Below, piece after piece: positions 1 through 8,503 of a stretch of 64,000 bases of DNA. The notes under the pieces are model-generated. The model did not search any database, had not been told where the DNA came from, and saw only the letters and a program-made list of their open reading frames with translations. Source of the DNA: S015-6 sp964384945 (GTDB taxonomy: Bacteria; Desulfobacterota; DSWW01); NCBI GenBank assembly GCA_964384945.1, contig CAYLMK010000011.1, positions 62,001 to 126,000 on the forward strand. The letters run 5' to 3'. Position 1 is the first letter of the stretch; the number at the start of each line of letters is the position of its first letter. A program made the position numbers and the translations under genes.

Positions 1-313
1 CCCCTTGACTCTTTCGAGCAGTTCGGACGCCTCCCGGAGCATTTCCGCATCGGAAGCCTCCTCTCCGAGCTGTAAGCAGGTCTCGGCCTCCTCGATCCGG
101 CCCTGAATTTCGCTCCAACGTCCCAGAACGCGCTGAAGGGCGCTCCGTTCCTTGAGCACGGCCTGGGCCGCCCGCGGATCATCCCAGAAATTCGCCCGGC
201 AGATCTCCTTCTCCAGGGTTCCGAGCCGCGCCTGCCTCTCCTCGAGGTCAAAGAAAGTCCCGTAAACGGTCCGAAATCCTCTTCACCTCCGCCGCCCGTT
301 CCTTCAATTCCAT
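1..313 (-). CDS. prfB: Peptide chain release factor 2, N-terminal part (runs off window)
   Basis: Release factor 2 reads UGA and UAA stop codons and releases the finished peptide on the ribosome. Only the N-terminal part is inside the window; the gene continues beyond position 1. The ATG (313-311) lies 7 bases after an AGGAGG (326-321). Codons 1-21 (MELKERAAEV...RDFL) end at an in-frame TGA (250-248). A +1 shift restores an open frame reading DLEERQARLGTLEKEI and later NFWDDPRAAQAV, the helical N-terminal domain expected for RF2. The shift site is conserved in most bacterial prfB genes, which makes the call firm despite truncation. ybeY ends 73 bases upstream on the same strand. A naive gene caller would place a false start after the stop or miss this end of the gene. 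Confidence 0.93.
247..253 (-). promoter_or_regulatory. prfB programmed +1 frameshift site (CTT TGA C)
   Basis: On the complement the bases read CTT-TGA-C, the canonical RF2 slippery codon, stop and following C. When RF2 is scarce the ribosome pauses at TGA and slips +1 from CTT to TTT, then reads GAC; this autoregulates RF2. The usual upstream Shine-Dalgarno-like stimulator is weak here (only a CGGGA a few bases before the slip codon). Confidence 0.92.
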
Positions 314-386
314 GTCGGTTCCTCCTGTTCCCGTCGAATCCCGCCCCTCTCACGGCCGAGCCGGCGCGCGTTTCCGCGGCCCCGCC

Positions 387-848
387 TCAGGGGGAAAGTC
401 GTTTGCGGATCCCGCGAAGGAGCTGCCGCTGTTTCCTTCGCATCACAGCCGCCTCGTCGGGACCTCGTGTATGTTCATAGCCGATCAAGTGAAGAATGCC
501 GTGAACCAGGAGCAGATCCAGTTCGTGATCCAGGGCGACGCCGTGACGCGCGGCCTGCTCCCCGGCCGTCTCCACACTGATCACCACATCCCCCAGCCAG
601 GCCGCGTTGAACCCTTCTGCGCCCCCTTCCCGCTGGGAGAATGCCAGGACGTCGGTCGGGCGATTCCGACCCCGATAGTCTCGATTCAACTGCTCGATCC
701 GTCGGTCGCTCACGAGCACGACCGAGAGTTCCGCATCCTCAAAGCCGAGTGACTCCAGGACGTAGTCCGCCGCCTCTCGAAGGCGGTTGCGGTCCACCGC
801 AACCTTCCGTTGGCGGTTGGCCACCCAAACGCGTCGCCCCTTCGCCAT
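387..848 (-). CDS. ybeY: Endoribonuclease YbeY, rRNA maturation factor
   Basis: A zinc-dependent endoribonuclease that matures the 16S rRNA 3' end and helps 70S quality control in the cytoplasm. The 153-residue length is typical. The defining zinc motif HGxLHLxGYxH is present as HGILHLIGYEH with ligands H116, H120 and H126. The N-terminal part carries the usual RxxNRxYRxxxxPTDVLAF segment. The start ATG follows a purine-rich GGGGAAAGGGCGGGGAG. It lies downstream of phoH on the same strand, separated by 183 bases. The phoH-ybeY order is a common bacterial arrangement for RNA metabolism and heat-stress survival genes. Confidence 0.95.
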   Translation of the reverse strand: MAKGRRVWVANRQRKVAVDRNRLREAADYVLESLGFEDAELSVVLVSDRRIEQLNRDYRGRNRPTDVLAFSQREGGAEGFNAAWLGDVVISVETAGEQAARHGVALDHELDLLLVHGILHLIGYEHTRGPDEAAVMRRKQRQLLRGIRKRLSP

Positions 849-1031
849 CTCCCCGCCCTTTCCCCTCCGAGGCGTCCGGCATCAAGCGCACACACTCAGG
901 CCCCCGCCCTTGCCCCGCATTCGTGCCCGTAAGCCCGCCCGCTCCCGTGGGGGAGCGAGTCTCAACCCGAATGCCTGACGCCTTGCCCCACGCACGCCGA
1001 GGCCGGGGATCACAGAGAAGACAGCGCATCG

Positions 1032-2036
1032 CTACTGGCTGCCTGACCCGTGACCCCTACCCCCTGCGCCTTTGGACCGATCCGCCCTTTCGTAAGCGGT
1101 GATGATGTCCTGAACGAGCCTGTGCCGCACCACGTCTTCCTCGCTGAAATACTGGAAGCGAATCCCCTTGAGGTCGCGAAGGACGTTCTGCACCTCCACC
1201 AGGCCGGAGACCTTGTCGGGAGGGAGGTCAATCTGGGTGATATCGCCCGTGATGACCGCCTTCGAGTGGAAACCCAGCCTTGTCAGGAACATCTTCATCT
1301 GCTCCGAGGTGCTGTTCTGCGCCTCGTCCAGGATCACGAAGCTGTCGTTCAGGGTCCTCCCGCGCATGAAGGCCAGGGGTGCGACCTCGATCTCCCCGGT
1401 TTCCACCATCCGCGATGCCCTCTCGTAGTCCATCATATCGTGGAGGGCGTCATACAGAGGCCGAAGGTACGGGTTCACCTTTTCGTAGAGATTGCCGGGG
1501 AGGAACCCGAGTTTTTCCCCTGCTTCGACCGCAGGCCGCGCCAAAACGATGCGCATCACCTCTCTGCGCATGAGGGCCGACACGGCCATCGCCATCGCGA
1601 GAAAGGTCTTGCCCGTCCCGGCGGGGCCGATACCGAACACGATGTCATGGCTGCGAATGGCATCGATGTACTCCTTCTGCCCGATACTCTTCGGAGTGAT
1701 CCGTCGCTTCGTCGGGGCCAGGTAGACCACGTCCAGGAAGACCTCCCTGAGGTCCGCCCCCGGATGGCGTTTCAGCATCCGGGCCGCGCAATCGACATCC
1801 GTGGGGTGGATCGGGAACCCCTGCTGCTGAATCTGGTAGAGCTCCTCAAGGAGCCTGTAGGCCAGGTCGACCGAGCTTTCTTCGCCGCGTATCCGCACCG
1901 TCTCTCCACGGGCGGAGAGTTCAACGCCCAGCTCTTTTTCGACCCGCCTCAGATTCTCGTCTCGGGGGCCGTACAGGGCCTGCACGTTCCCGGGGGCTTC
2001 AAAAGAAACCTCCAGCACCTTTGTGCTCATGGGCAC
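1032..2036 (-). CDS. phoH: PhoH family ATPase (PhoH-like/YbeZ)
   Basis: A predicted cytoplasmic RNA-associated P-loop ATPase that functionally pairs with YbeY. Residues 8-70 form the KH-like RNA-binding segment found in YbeZ-type members. The Walker A is GPAGTGKT (137-144) and the Walker B is FVILDEAQ (233-240). GEKLGFLPG and LRDLKGIRF later in the chain are also typical. The 334-residue length matches the family. The C-terminal tail (about 315-334) is basic and glycine-rich and is not conserved. The upstream 188 bases separate it from the DUF4388 gene, so it probably starts its own phoH-ybeY-prfB run. I see no clear sigma-70 promoter in that gap. Confidence 0.95.
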   Translation of the reverse strand: MPMSTKVLEVSFEAPGNVQALYGPRDENLRRVEKELGVELSARGETVRIRGEESSVDLAYRLLEELYQIQQQGFPIHPTDVDCAARMLKRHPGADLREVFLDVVYLAPTKRRITPKSIGQKEYIDAIRSHDIVFGIGPAGTGKTFLAMAMAVSALMRREVMRIVLARPAVEAGEKLGFLPGNLYEKVNPYLRPLYDALHDMMDYERASRMVETGEIEVAPLAFMRGRTLNDSFVILDEAQNSTSEQMKMFLTRLGFHSKAVITGDITQIDLPPDKVSGLVEVQNVLRDLKGIRFQYFSEEDVVRHRLVQDIITAYERADRSKGAGGRGHGSGSQ

Positions 2037-2224
2037 TCCCGACTTCCTTTTCCGTCCGCGCCGGCTCTATATGAACATTTTTGGGCCGCCTACGCAAGAT
2101 CAGGGGTCGCACCGGCCCGACCTTCGGATTCCAAGGCGACGGGCGCCGGGCCGACGGATGGGGAGGCGAGGGGCCAGAGCGAACGGACGGACGCCGAAGA
2201 TCGGGGATCGAGGCTCCGTCTCTC

Positions 2225-3448
2225 TCAACGCTCCGCCGCGGGAGCGATAAGCAACTGAAACCGGTCCGCCCGCGCAACGTAGGAAAATCGGCTCGCGCCC
2301 CAGAGCGACAGGTCCTTGTCCAGCAGCAGCCGCTCCTGAACGAGCTCCGAGAGTTCGTCGGGGTAGCGTCCCTTCTCTTTTCGGTACAGCTCCAAGGCCT
2401 TCATCACGCGATCCCGCTGCGCGTGATTGAGGAGCCGGCAGACCGGGGCCTCCTCCCGAACGATCGGTACGGCGCGCAACCGCCTCTCGCCCGGCGCCGG
2501 CGACACGACCTGAATGGTCAAGAGCAGGATCAAGGCTAGGGACAGGGCGAGGGCCCCTCGGATCAGGTTCGAGCCCTCTCCCCTTCCCCCCGCCGGGGAG
2601 ACGGCTTCCTCTGCGGGGATCGCCACCTCGGGGTCCGCGAGACGGATCCACCCCCTGTCCATGAGGGACAAGAAGGCCTGGCAAGCCGTGTACTCTCCGA
2701 GCAGGGAAGCGTGGATGATCTCCTCGATGTTTCGTCTCCCGTCGATCAGGCTGTAGATCGCCTTCTCTGCGGATGAAAGGGAAGCCTCTCCTTCGAGCGG
2801 CACCTCCTCCTGCGACCCGTCGGGAACCTCTTGCTGCACCCTTCCACGCACCCTGTTCCACAGGTTCGTAACCCGTTCTTTCCATCTGGGATGCTCCGGC
2901 TCTTCGACGGCAAGCCGGCGCTGGGGGACCTCGTGGAACGATCCGATTCGTTTTTTCAGCAGAGGCCACTCGTCCGATTTGCGCAACCCCTCCAGGACAA
3001 GAGGCTCCGGCGACAGGGGCTCCCGAAGTTCCCAGTCGGAGGGCAGCCGCTTATCCTGGACGAAGAAGAACTCCCCCCTGCGCTTCTGAAACACGGGAAA
3101 CAGAAGCTCTTCAATGGCCTCCGTCAGCAGCGCATCGATTTCGCGGGGACCGAGCAGGGCCTGTCCCCGAAGGATCTCCTTCAAGCTGGACAGATCGTTT
3201 GCCTGCCTTTTCTCAAGGCTCTGAAGGTCCTTCTCGGAGAGATACCCCACCCGAAGCAGGATGCCCGCCAACTGATCCCACGGGTTCTTGCCGGCAGGCA
3301 AGGCCCCGACAACCCTCCCCTCCCGAAAATAGACCTCTACGTCCCGGACGCCTGCGTTGATGTGCAGACAGCCGGTCTTCGCCTGCTGTTCGAGCAGTTG
3401 GAAGATCTCCGGGATTCCGAACTCTCTCAGGTCACCTCGAAGAGGCAT
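2225..3448 (-). CDS. DUF4388 (PATAN-like) domain membrane protein
   Basis: A 407-residue protein beginning with a DUF4388/PATAN-type domain (about 1-140: the start GDLREFGIPEIFQLLEQQAK, then TGCLHI and VYFREGRVVGA). This domain is common in delta-proteobacterial signalling proteins. Residues about 228-275 (SSAEKAIYSLIDG...MDRGWIRLAD) resemble a winged-helix unit of the kind that follows PATAN domains. A single membrane span is at about 296-316, and a soluble 90-residue C-terminus follows. Its role is unknown; by family it would be a scaffold or signal-integration protein. The gene starts only 6 bases after the stop of the TPR membrane protein upstream, so the two are almost certainly co-transcribed and may act together at the membrane. 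Confidence 0.8.
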   Translation of the reverse strand: MPLRGDLREFGIPEIFQLLEQQAKTGCLHINAGVRDVEVYFREGRVVGALPAGKNPWDQLAGILLRVGYLSEKDLQSLEKRQANDLSSLKEILRGQALLGPREIDALLTEAIEELLFPVFQKRRGEFFFVQDKRLPSDWELREPLSPEPLVLEGLRKSDEWPLLKKRIGSFHEVPQRRLAVEEPEHPRWKERVTNLWNRVRGRVQQEVPDGSQEEVPLEGEASLSSAEKAIYSLIDGRRNIEEIIHASLLGEYTACQAFLSLMDRGWIRLADPEVAIPAEEAVSPAGGRGEGSNLIRGALALSLALILLLTIQVVSPAPGERRLRAVPIVREEAPVCRLLNHAQRDRVMKALELYRKEKGRYPDELSELVQERLLLDKDLSLWGASRFSYVARADRFQLLIAPAAER

Positions 3449-3454
3449 GCCGTT

Positions 3455-6028
3455 CTATCTCCTTGCGCGGATCTTTGTGACGCAGGTGCGCTGCAGGTGC
3501 AAGTAGAGCGCAACGAGCAGCGGCAGGAGCAGGAGCCGCAACAGCGGTCCACCCGACTCCCAGACGGTCATCGGCACGGGCAGCATGTCGCTCCAAAATC
3601 CCGTAACCAGGACGAGAAAGACGAATCCGAACAGGGTGAACATGCCTCGCGGGGTATCCTCGAGCAGGGTGATCCCGAGGCCCGGCAGAAGGAGATTGAC
3701 CAGGAGCAGCCTTCTGGACCGCCTCGACTGGAATCGGGCCATCCTGCGGATCTGGCCGTGCCTGCGCTCCTTCGAGATGTGCTCCCTCTGGTAGAGGGCC
3801 TGGTAGCAGGGAGAACAAAGGCCGCCCACCTCGGCACCCACATCGCAGTTCCCGCAAACGACCCGCCCGCATCCGGAGCAGGCAAAGGGTTCCGGCCCCT
3901 TGCCTCGTCGAGCCAGAAACAGGATATAGACGCCCGCAAGCAGCAGGAAGACCCAGGAGGCGTGGCGTAACGGCACCCCCGCGACGGTGGACTCCCAGAG
4001 TTCTTCGGCCGCACGCTCCGTCTCCGAGTCGCCGGTGAAGGCGTAATGCCACAAGGCGGCCTTTGCGGGCTCTTCGTCCATGAAAAAGCGATTCGGGTTG
4101 GGGCTGTTGATGTAGGTGAAATAGTCCACCCGGTCCGCATCGAGCCCGCGCGCCGTGGAATACTCCTGGCCTCCCTTGAAAAAGGAGAATTCCCTGCGGA
4201 GGAGCTGACTCATATTGTAATGGGGCGCGGCCGATCCGTTCCCGTACAGAACGGCCTTCCGGTATGCGGATTTGGCCTCCTCGAGGTCCCCTTGAATGGC
4301 ATGAAGGTTGCCGAGATTGTTCCAGAGCCTGCCGGATTGCGGGTTCGCGAGCAGGGCCTTTCTCAAGATGCGGCCGGCCTCTTCGTAATTCCCGCGGCGC
4401 TTCTCGATCAGGGCCTTGGTCAGCTGAAGATCCAGCGAATCCGGATCCCTTTGAACGGCCGCGTCCAGAGCCTGTTCGGCCGTCGCATCCCACTCCCCTT
4501 GGGTGCAACGGTACATGGCTCGGGTCCCGTCGGACAGGGGCAAGAAAAAGCATACCGCCCGGGTCAGCAGCCAGGGCGAACAGGCCCAGATCAGCAGGAA
4601 CAGGGCGTAGCAGATTCTCTCCCATCTGCGCGCAAACCTGCCGGTCAGGAGGCCGACGAACACGGCCGCCCAGAAAGGGCCTGGAAGAAACAAGACAAAC
4701 AAGGCGGTCGCCAGCAGGATGGCAGCCACCGCAGCCTTGCCGGCCCGGCCGGACGGCAGTTGTTCCCGAACGGAATGGAGCAGGGCCTTTCCGTACCTCC
4801 CGAACATATAGAGACCCAGGGCAAGAAAGAACAGGTACAGGGCCATGAGCGCCAGGGCAAAGGCCTTGCCTGCGGTGGTGAATTGCCAGACGAAATCGTT
4901 GAGCTTCTGCCCGAGGGAAATCCATTGCCAGCGGAGCGCCTTTCCCACCCCGCCCTGAGGGCCCTTTGCGGACAGCCGCGCCAGCGACGAGGTCACAGGA
5001 TAGAACTCCGGAGCCAGGTTGTAGGCCGCCTCCGCCAGCAGGCGGGCCTCCAGGAACTCTCCCCCATCGAGCATCCGGTGGGCCCGGCGCACCAGGAGCG
5101 TGGCATAGTCCGGCACGTTCCGAAAGCCGGCGTCCAGCTTCGCCTCGTAGGTCCGGTTCAGGGCCGACTGCAGGGGGACAATCGAGCCGTTTTCCAGCGC
5201 CTGGAGACACTGCGCCCATGGCGGCCCCGTCAACTCGTCCGGATAGGTGTAGCGGCCGAGGCTGAGGCCAAGCCAGTCCTTGGCCCCGCTGACGCGCTGA
5301 CGGAACAGCATGCCGTCCGCTTCCCTCCCCTCAGGATCTCCGCTCGGCTCGGGCGGCTTGGGCCCCGGCTTCTGAACCGGCTTTTCGACGGGCCCGAAGA
5401 CATCCCTTGTACGCTCCGGAACAGAAGCCTGGTCGGCCGCCTCCTCCGCAGGATACCACTGGATGACGGGCGGTTCCCTTGCAGCGCCTTGCCCGTAGGT
5501 CGCATCGCCTCCCTCGGCAGACCCGTCCTGGTCCGGCAACAGAACGGACCCGGGGTAATCGGGTTGTCCGACCCGAACCGGGGAAACCGTTTGCCCGAGA
5601 CCGCCTCCTCCCGGGCCGGACGGACCGCCTTCTGCAATCGTTCGGGGCCTGCCGGCATCTTCCTCCCGGTCCGGAACCTCCTCCCCCGGACTCCCGAGAC
5701 GGTCGCTAGCCCGGCTCGGCGGCGACCCCGCACGGTCTCTGATCAGGCCGCCGTACGCCGGGCCGAGGACCGGCGTCGCCGGCCCCGCTGCCCGGACCGC
5801 ACGAATCGAGACAGAGACCCCTGCCGCTCCTGCCAGAAGCAGGACCAGCAGGAGTTTCGAGGCACGCGATCCTTTCCGGTCCCGTCTACGCAAAGGACCT
5901 TCCCCATCCTCTGGATGGACTGCGGAGCCCGGCGGAATGTCCATGAAGAAATGCTTCGAAAACGAGGGAATCGACCGATTCCTCGGCTCGAAACTTCCAA
6001 GGTGCGAAGAAGGCTGCTCTGTTGCCAT
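3455..6028 (-). CDS. Large TPR / zinc-ribbon multi-pass membrane protein of unknown function
   Basis: 857 residues. A hydrophobic segment (about 58-80) is followed by a long proline/glycine-rich region (about 80-230). A helical region follows, then three or four membrane spans (about 385-500). TPR-like repeats come next (about 505-625; NNLGNLHAIQGDLEEAKSAY is the clearest). A further span follows, then a treble-clef-like cysteine cluster CSGCGRVVCGNC...CSPC, and two or three C-terminal spans. I do not recognise a named family. The layout suggests a membrane-anchored assembly platform. It is the first gene of a two-gene unit with the DUF4388 protein, and is divergent from mazG across a 27- to 84-base gap. 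Confidence 0.75.
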   Translation of the reverse strand: MATEQPSSHLGSFEPRNRSIPSFSKHFFMDIPPGSAVHPEDGEGPLRRRDRKGSRASKLLLVLLLAGAAGVSVSIRAVRAAGPATPVLGPAYGGLIRDRAGSPPSRASDRLGSPGEEVPDREEDAGRPRTIAEGGPSGPGGGGLGQTVSPVRVGQPDYPGSVLLPDQDGSAEGGDATYGQGAAREPPVIQWYPAEEAADQASVPERTRDVFGPVEKPVQKPGPKPPEPSGDPEGREADGMLFRQRVSGAKDWLGLSLGRYTYPDELTGPPWAQCLQALENGSIVPLQSALNRTYEAKLDAGFRNVPDYATLLVRRAHRMLDGGEFLEARLLAEAAYNLAPEFYPVTSSLARLSAKGPQGGVGKALRWQWISLGQKLNDFVWQFTTAGKAFALALMALYLFFLALGLYMFGRYGKALLHSVREQLPSGRAGKAAVAAILLATALFVLFLPGPFWAAVFVGLLTGRFARRWERICYALFLLIWACSPWLLTRAVCFFLPLSDGTRAMYRCTQGEWDATAEQALDAAVQRDPDSLDLQLTKALIEKRRGNYEEAGRILRKALLANPQSGRLWNNLGNLHAIQGDLEEAKSAYRKAVLYGNGSAAPHYNMSQLLRREFSFFKGGQEYSTARGLDADRVDYFTYINSPNPNRFFMDEEPAKAALWHYAFTGDSETERAAEELWESTVAGVPLRHASWVFLLLAGVYILFLARRGKGPEPFACSGCGRVVCGNCDVGAEVGGLCSPCYQALYQREHISKERRHGQIRRMARFQSRRSRRLLLVNLLLPGLGITLLEDTPRGMFTLFGFVFLVLVTGFWSDMLPVPMTVWESGGPLLRLLLLPLLVALYLHLQRTCVTKIRARR

Positions 6029-6112
6029 CCCCCGGGAAACCCACTATCGTGAATCATGAGTAGGATCGGCAAATTTAAGCAATCTCTTGTGAAAAAAGGG
6101 GAAAAAAGAGCC

Positions 6113-6880
6113 ATGGCCGGCCTCGAAGACCTGGAAGAACTGGTTCGAACGCTCAGAGGGCCCGATGGCTGCCCGTGGGACCGGGCACAGGGGATCTCCG
6201 ACTTGAAGCAATACCTCCTCGAGGAATGCTACGAGGTGCTCGACGCCATCGACCGATCCGCCCCGGCCAAACTGCAGGAGGAGTTGGGAGACCTCCTTTT
6301 CCACATTGTGTTCATCGCGCAGATGTCGGAAGAAAAAGGTGATTTCAGCCTTCCGGACGTGGTGCGGACGATCCACGCCAAGATGGTACGTCGTCATCCT
6401 CACGTATTCGGCTCCGTGTCCGCCAAAGACCCGGAGGAAGTACGAAAAAACTGGTGGAAGATCAAGCAGGAGGAGGGGACAACGCCTCGGTCCCATTTGG
6501 AGGGGATTCCTCGGCACCTCCCTTCGCTGCAACGGGCCTTCCGGCTCGGCCAGCGTGCATCCCAGGTCGGGCTCGACTGGCCGGATGCCCCCTCGGTCCT
6601 GGCAAAGATCCGGGAGGAACTCGATGAGCTCGGGGAGGCCCTGGAAGATGGGTCCGAACCGCGAATCCGGGAAGAGCTGGGAGACGCCCTCTTTTCTCTC
6701 GCCAACCTGGCCCGGCGCCTTCGGGTGAACCCGGAAGAGGCCCTTCAACAGAGCAACGAAAAATTCCTGAAACGATTCCGCAGCCTCGAACAGCGTGCCG
6801 GCGAGCTGGGCAGGCCCCTCCAAGAGTTCTCAGCCGAGGAACTGGACCGGCTGTGGGAAGACATCAAGAGGAGCGCCTGA
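6113..6880 (+). CDS. mazG: Nucleoside triphosphate pyrophosphohydrolase MazG
   Basis: Hydrolyses NTPs and dNTPs to monophosphate plus pyrophosphate as house-cleaning, and can affect (p)ppGpp levels. Two tandem all-alpha MazG domains are visible. The first has LRGPDGCPWDRAQ and the metal-binding EExYExxD pattern as LLEECYEVLDAI; the second has EELDELGEAL...EELGDALFSL. I chose the ATG at 6113 (255 residues, close to the usual 260) because the family begins about 14 residues before GCPWD; an in-frame ATG at 6056 would add 19 basic residues. The 3' end overlaps the oppositely oriented murJ by 17 bases. Confidence 0.93.
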   Translation: MAGLEDLEELVRTLRGPDGCPWDRAQGISDLKQYLLEECYEVLDAIDRSAPAKLQEELGDLLFHIVFIAQMSEEKGDFSLPDVVRTIHAKMVRRHPHVFGSVSAKDPEEVRKNWWKIKQEEGTTPRSHLEGIPRHLPSLQRAFRLGQRASQVGLDWPDAPSVLAKIREELDELGEALEDGSEPRIREELGDALFSLANLARRLRVNPEEALQQSNEKFLKRFRSLEQRAGELGRPLQEFSAEELDRLWEDIKRSA

Positions 6881-8501
6881 CCGAATCCGACCCGCCGGCC
6901 CCTGTTGCGCCTCCCCCACCCGGAGGAAGGACGTTCGGCCGTCGGCACCGAGCGCGCAGGGACGCCATGAATGCGTCGAGTTCCCTGACCCGGAGGACAA
7001 GGCAGCCCACGATGTAGACCCCTCCCCCTGCAACAACCCAGAGGCCCAGCAGCAGGCACTTCCGGGCGAAGGGGTAGGCCTCCTCCCACCCCAAAACGCC
7101 CTTGAGGGCCGACAGGGCGAGTCCCATCATGCCGCTGGCCAGGATGACCCTGCCGCCAGAGTTCCGGACCCACCCGAGGCCCCACCCTCCCATCCGGCTT
7201 CTGAAACAGACAAACAGCATCGCCGTATTCAGGACGGCGGACAGGGAGTTCGCGAGCGCCAGACCGCAATGGAGCATCGGCCCCATCAAAAGAAGAGAGA
7301 GCACAACGTTGGCGACAAAGGAGACCAGGGAAAGCTTGACCGGGGTGCGGGTGTCCTGGACGGAGTGGAAGGCCGAGACGAGGATCCGGCCCGCCGCGAT
7401 CGGCCACATGCCCGTCGCGTAGTACAGGAGGGCGTCCGCAGTCCCCCGCGTGGTCAGGGCGTCAAATGCGCCTCGCTGGAAGAGGACCTCCACGATCGGC
7501 CTGCCGAGCACCATCAGGCCCACCATGGCGGGAAGGGTCGCAAACGTGATCAGGCTAAGCGCATCCTCGAAGGTCCGAAAGAAGCGTGAAGCGTCCCGCC
7601 TTGAGGACTGCTGACTCAGGCTGGGAAAGGCCGCAGTCGCCAGGGCCATCCCGAATACGCCCAGCGGGAACTCGAGCAGCCGGCTCGAGTACCACAGGTA
7701 CGAGATGCTTCCCTCGGGCAGGAAGGAGGCCAGCACGTTGCTGACAAACAGGTTTAGCTGGTAGACGGCGGCTCCCAGGGCTGCGGGCAGAAACAGAAGG
7801 CCGATTCGGCGCACCGCGGGATGGCGGAACGAGAGGTTCGGCCGAAACCGCACCCCCTTGCTCTCCAGGGCCGGCACCTGCAGGAGGAACTGGAACAGGC
7901 CGCCCGCCAAGACGCCGACCGCCAGGCCGTAGATGGGCGGATTGCACCACCGGGAGAACCCGACGGCACCCAGAATCATGAATACGTTCAAAAGGATGGG
8001 TGAGGCCGCCGGAGCGGAAAAATGGCCGTTTGCATTGAGAACCCCCATGCAAAGGGCCACGAGGGAGACGAAGAAGATGTAAGGGAAAACGATCCGATTC
8101 AGGGAAACCGCCAGTTCGAACTTCCCGGGAACGCCCAGAAAACCGGGCGCAAAGAGCCGTATGACCCACGGGCTCAATGCCACGCCGGCCAGGGTGAGGA
8201 CGACAAGGACCAGCGTGAGGACCGTAAAGACGATATCGACGACCTTCCGGCCTTCTTCGGGCCCCTGCTTTTCCAGGGAATCCACGTAAACCGGCAGAAA
8301 GGCCGCGGTAAGCGCCCCTTCGGCAACCATCCTTCGGAGCATGTTCGGGATTCGAAAGGCGACGAAGAACGCATCCGCATGGGAGGCCGCACCGAAAGAA
8401 AAGGCAACGACCATGTCCCGGGCCAGACCCAGGATCCTGCTGAGAAGGGTATAGAAGGCCACCGTACCCGCAGGCCTCGCGATCGTGTTCTCTTCGGCCA
8501 T
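6864..8501 (-). CDS. murJ: MurJ/MviN-type lipid II flippase (MOP superfamily)
   Basis: An inner-membrane flippase of the MOP superfamily that moves lipid-linked peptidoglycan precursor to the periplasmic face. The N-terminus carries the MurJ signature RILGLARDMVVAF, then ADAFFVAFRIPNMLRRMVAEGAL. About 14 hydrophobic segments fill the 545 residues, the usual size. The start lies 2 bases after the stop of an upstream GT4 glycosyltransferase, so the two are tightly coupled. It is the only MOP-type flippase in a window dominated by polysaccharide genes, so a role in flipping a glycan precursor is possible, although sequence favours MurJ. The 3' end overlaps mazG. Confidence 0.92.
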   Translation of the reverse strand: MAEENTIARPAGTVAFYTLLSRILGLARDMVVAFSFGAASHADAFFVAFRIPNMLRRMVAEGALTAAFLPVYVDSLEKQGPEEGRKVVDIVFTVLTLVLVVLTLAGVALSPWVIRLFAPGFLGVPGKFELAVSLNRIVFPYIFFVSLVALCMGVLNANGHFSAPAASPILLNVFMILGAVGFSRWCNPPIYGLAVGVLAGGLFQFLLQVPALESKGVRFRPNLSFRHPAVRRIGLLFLPAALGAAVYQLNLFVSNVLASFLPEGSISYLWYSSRLLEFPLGVFGMALATAAFPSLSQQSSRRDASRFFRTFEDALSLITFATLPAMVGLMVLGRPIVEVLFQRGAFDALTTRGTADALLYYATGMWPIAAGRILVSAFHSVQDTRTPVKLSLVSFVANVVLSLLLMGPMLHCGLALANSLSAVLNTAMLFVCFRSRMGGWGLGWVRNSGGRVILASGMMGLALSALKGVLGWEEAYPFARKCLLLGLWVVAGGGVYIVGCLVLRVRELDAFMASLRARCRRPNVLPPGGGGATGAGGSDSVRRSS

Positions 8502-8503
8502 CC

